A stretch of 6,183 nucleotides of DNA, taken from positions 5,569 to 11,751 of the forward strand of contig DJUJ01000104.1 in the NCBI GenBank assembly GCA_002438345.1. The letters run 5' to 3'. Positions 5,290 through 6,183 of the stretch are shown here, piece by piece. Positions within the stretch are counted from its first letter, which is position 1. Every line of letters begins with the position of its first letter. A program made the position numbers and the translations under genes. The notes beneath the pieces were generated by a model. It saw only the letters and a list, made by a program, of their open reading frames with translations, had not been told where the DNA came from and made no database searches. The stretch is from Paenibacillus sp. UBA6285. Lineage in GTDB: Bacteria; Bacillota; Bacilli; Paenibacillales; Paenibacillaceae.

Positions 5290-6183
5290 TCGTTTTCCTT
5301 CCCTTCTGTGTACGCCATAATGGATTCTACATCTTTGTCTCCCCGGCCTGAAAGACAGATGACAACAATATCATCCTTGGTAAGGGTAGGACCCATCTTC
5401 ACTACATGCGCTATCGCATGTGCTGACTCAAGAGCTGGAATAATGCCTTCCGTTACACATAGCAGCTTTAGTGCATCAAGCGCCTCTGCATCTGTAATCG
5501 GAACATACTCAGCGCGTTCGATATCTTTTAGATAGGAGTGTTCAGGACCAACACCAGGATAATCCAGACCTGCGGAGATGGAGTGTGCCTCTGTTACTTG
5601 ACCATGCTCATCCTGCAGTAGATAGCTCATCGAGCCTTGGAATACGCCTTGCGTTCCTTTACTCATCGTCGCCGCATGAAATGGTGTATCAATTCCTTTG
5701 CCTGCTGCCTCAACACCAATCATACCGACATTCTCATCCTCAACGAATGGGTAGAACATGCCGATAGCATTACTACCACCACCAACAGCAGCTACGAGCA
5801 GATCCGGCAACCTTCCTTCGGCCTCCAAAATCTGGCGTCGCGTTTCATCACCAATAATCCGTTGAAAGTTACGAACCATCATCGGATAAGGATGCGGTCC
5901 TACGGCTGAACCGAGTACATAAAAGGTATCATCTACGTTGCTAACCCAGTAACGAAGCGCTTCGTTACCAGCATCTTTTAATGTGCGCGATCCGGAAGTA
6001 ACGGGAATCACCTCAGCGCCAAGCAACTTCATACGGAATACATTGAGTGCCTGGCGACGAGTATCCTCTTCCCCCATAAACACCTTACATTCCATACCTA
6101 GTAGAGCTGCAACTGTAGCAGTAGCTACACCATGCTGTCCAGCTCCGGTCTCAGCGATCACCTTGGTTTTACCCATCATTTTA
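5286..6183 (-). CDS. trpB: Tryptophan synthase beta chain, C-terminal 298 residues (5' end outside window)
   Basis: The PLP enzyme that joins indole to serine to give tryptophan. The frame is open to the window edge, and Lys-Met-Met-Gly-Lys at the edge corresponds to the usual interior AKxMGK, so about the first 100 residues, including the PLP lysine in HKINN, lie outside. An ATG near the edge is therefore not the start. Numbering from that first Met: AETGAGQHG with catalytic Glu10 (Glu109 in Salmonella), the phosphate-binding GGGSNAIG (133-140), [13 protein letters not shown] with Asp206 (Asp305), [11 protein letters not shown] with Glu251 (Glu350) and SGRGDKD with Ser277 (Ser377) contacting the cofactor ring. 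All are intact, so the enzyme looks functional. The ending EGKENE is charged. The stop overlaps the trpA start by four bases, which helps balanced subunit synthesis. Confidence 0.97.
   Translation of the reverse strand, partial: KMMGKTKVIAETGAGQHGVATATVAALLGMECKVFMGEEDTRRQALNVFRMKLLGAEVIPVTSGSRTLKDAGNEALRYWVSNVDDTFYVLGSAVGPHPYPMMVRNFQRIIGDETRRQILEAEGRLPDLLVAAVGGGSNAIGMFYPFVEDENVGMIGVEAAGKGIDTPFHAATMSKGTQGVFQGSMSYLLQDEHGQVTEAHSISAGLDYPGVGPEHSYLKDIERAEYVPITDAEALDALKLLCVTEGIIPALESAHAIAHVVKMGPTLTKDDIVVICLSGRGDKDVESIMAYTEGKENE

Noticed and set aside
5286..6179. trpB starting at the ATG at 6179
   Set aside because: The beta chain normally has about 100 more residues before this motif and the frame stays open to the window edge, so this Met is internal.

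Overview
The window looks like chromosomal DNA from a low-to-moderate GC Firmicute. The Paenibacillaceae, most likely Paenibacillus, fit best. Three things point there: strong purine-rich ribosome binding sites, sigma-A promoter and U-tract terminator signals of the Bacillus type, and the gene order trpB-trpA-hisC-tyrA, which is the tail of the aromatic amino acid supraoperon known from Bacillus subtilis. The genus is inferred from protein style, since no search was run.

Layout, right to left, because every protein gene is on the minus strand. Positions 6183-2166 hold trpB (its 5' end lies beyond the window), trpA, hisC and tyrA. They are tightly spaced (trpB/trpA overlap by ATGA, then gaps of 59 and 47 bases) and close with an intrinsic terminator at 2160-2133. 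trpB and trpA make tryptophan synthase. hisC serves histidine synthesis and probably also transaminates aromatic keto acids. tyrA makes 4-hydroxyphenylpyruvate from prephenate. Positions 1475-292 hold an ECF sigma factor and its membrane zinc-binding anti-sigma factor, 5 bases apart, behind an ECF-type promoter at 1558-1530 that suggests autoregulation, and ending at a terminator at 230-196. Positions 109-1 hold the first 36 codons of a histidine-phosphatase-family protein.

The most interesting part is the roughly 690-base gap between the sigma gene and tyrA. On the plus strand it carries a complete, isolated transcription unit of about 92 nt (about 1905-1996) with no convincing protein gene. 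It starts at a perfect sigma-A promoter (TTGACA, 17 bases, TATAAT). The spacer of that promoter holds a full match to the CcpA operator (cre) consensus. It ends at a perfect 8-bp terminator hairpin with seven U. The RNA can fold into three consecutive hairpins, the first of which displays a 17-nt pyrimidine-rich loop containing CUCUCC and ACUCCU, which are complementary to Shine-Dalgarno sequences. The simplest reading is a carbon-catabolite-repressed small regulatory RNA that blocks translation of target mRNAs. In concept it resembles S. aureus RsaI or B. subtilis SR1, but I recognise no family by sequence. Three phased ACTTTAAT repeats lie just upstream of its promoter.
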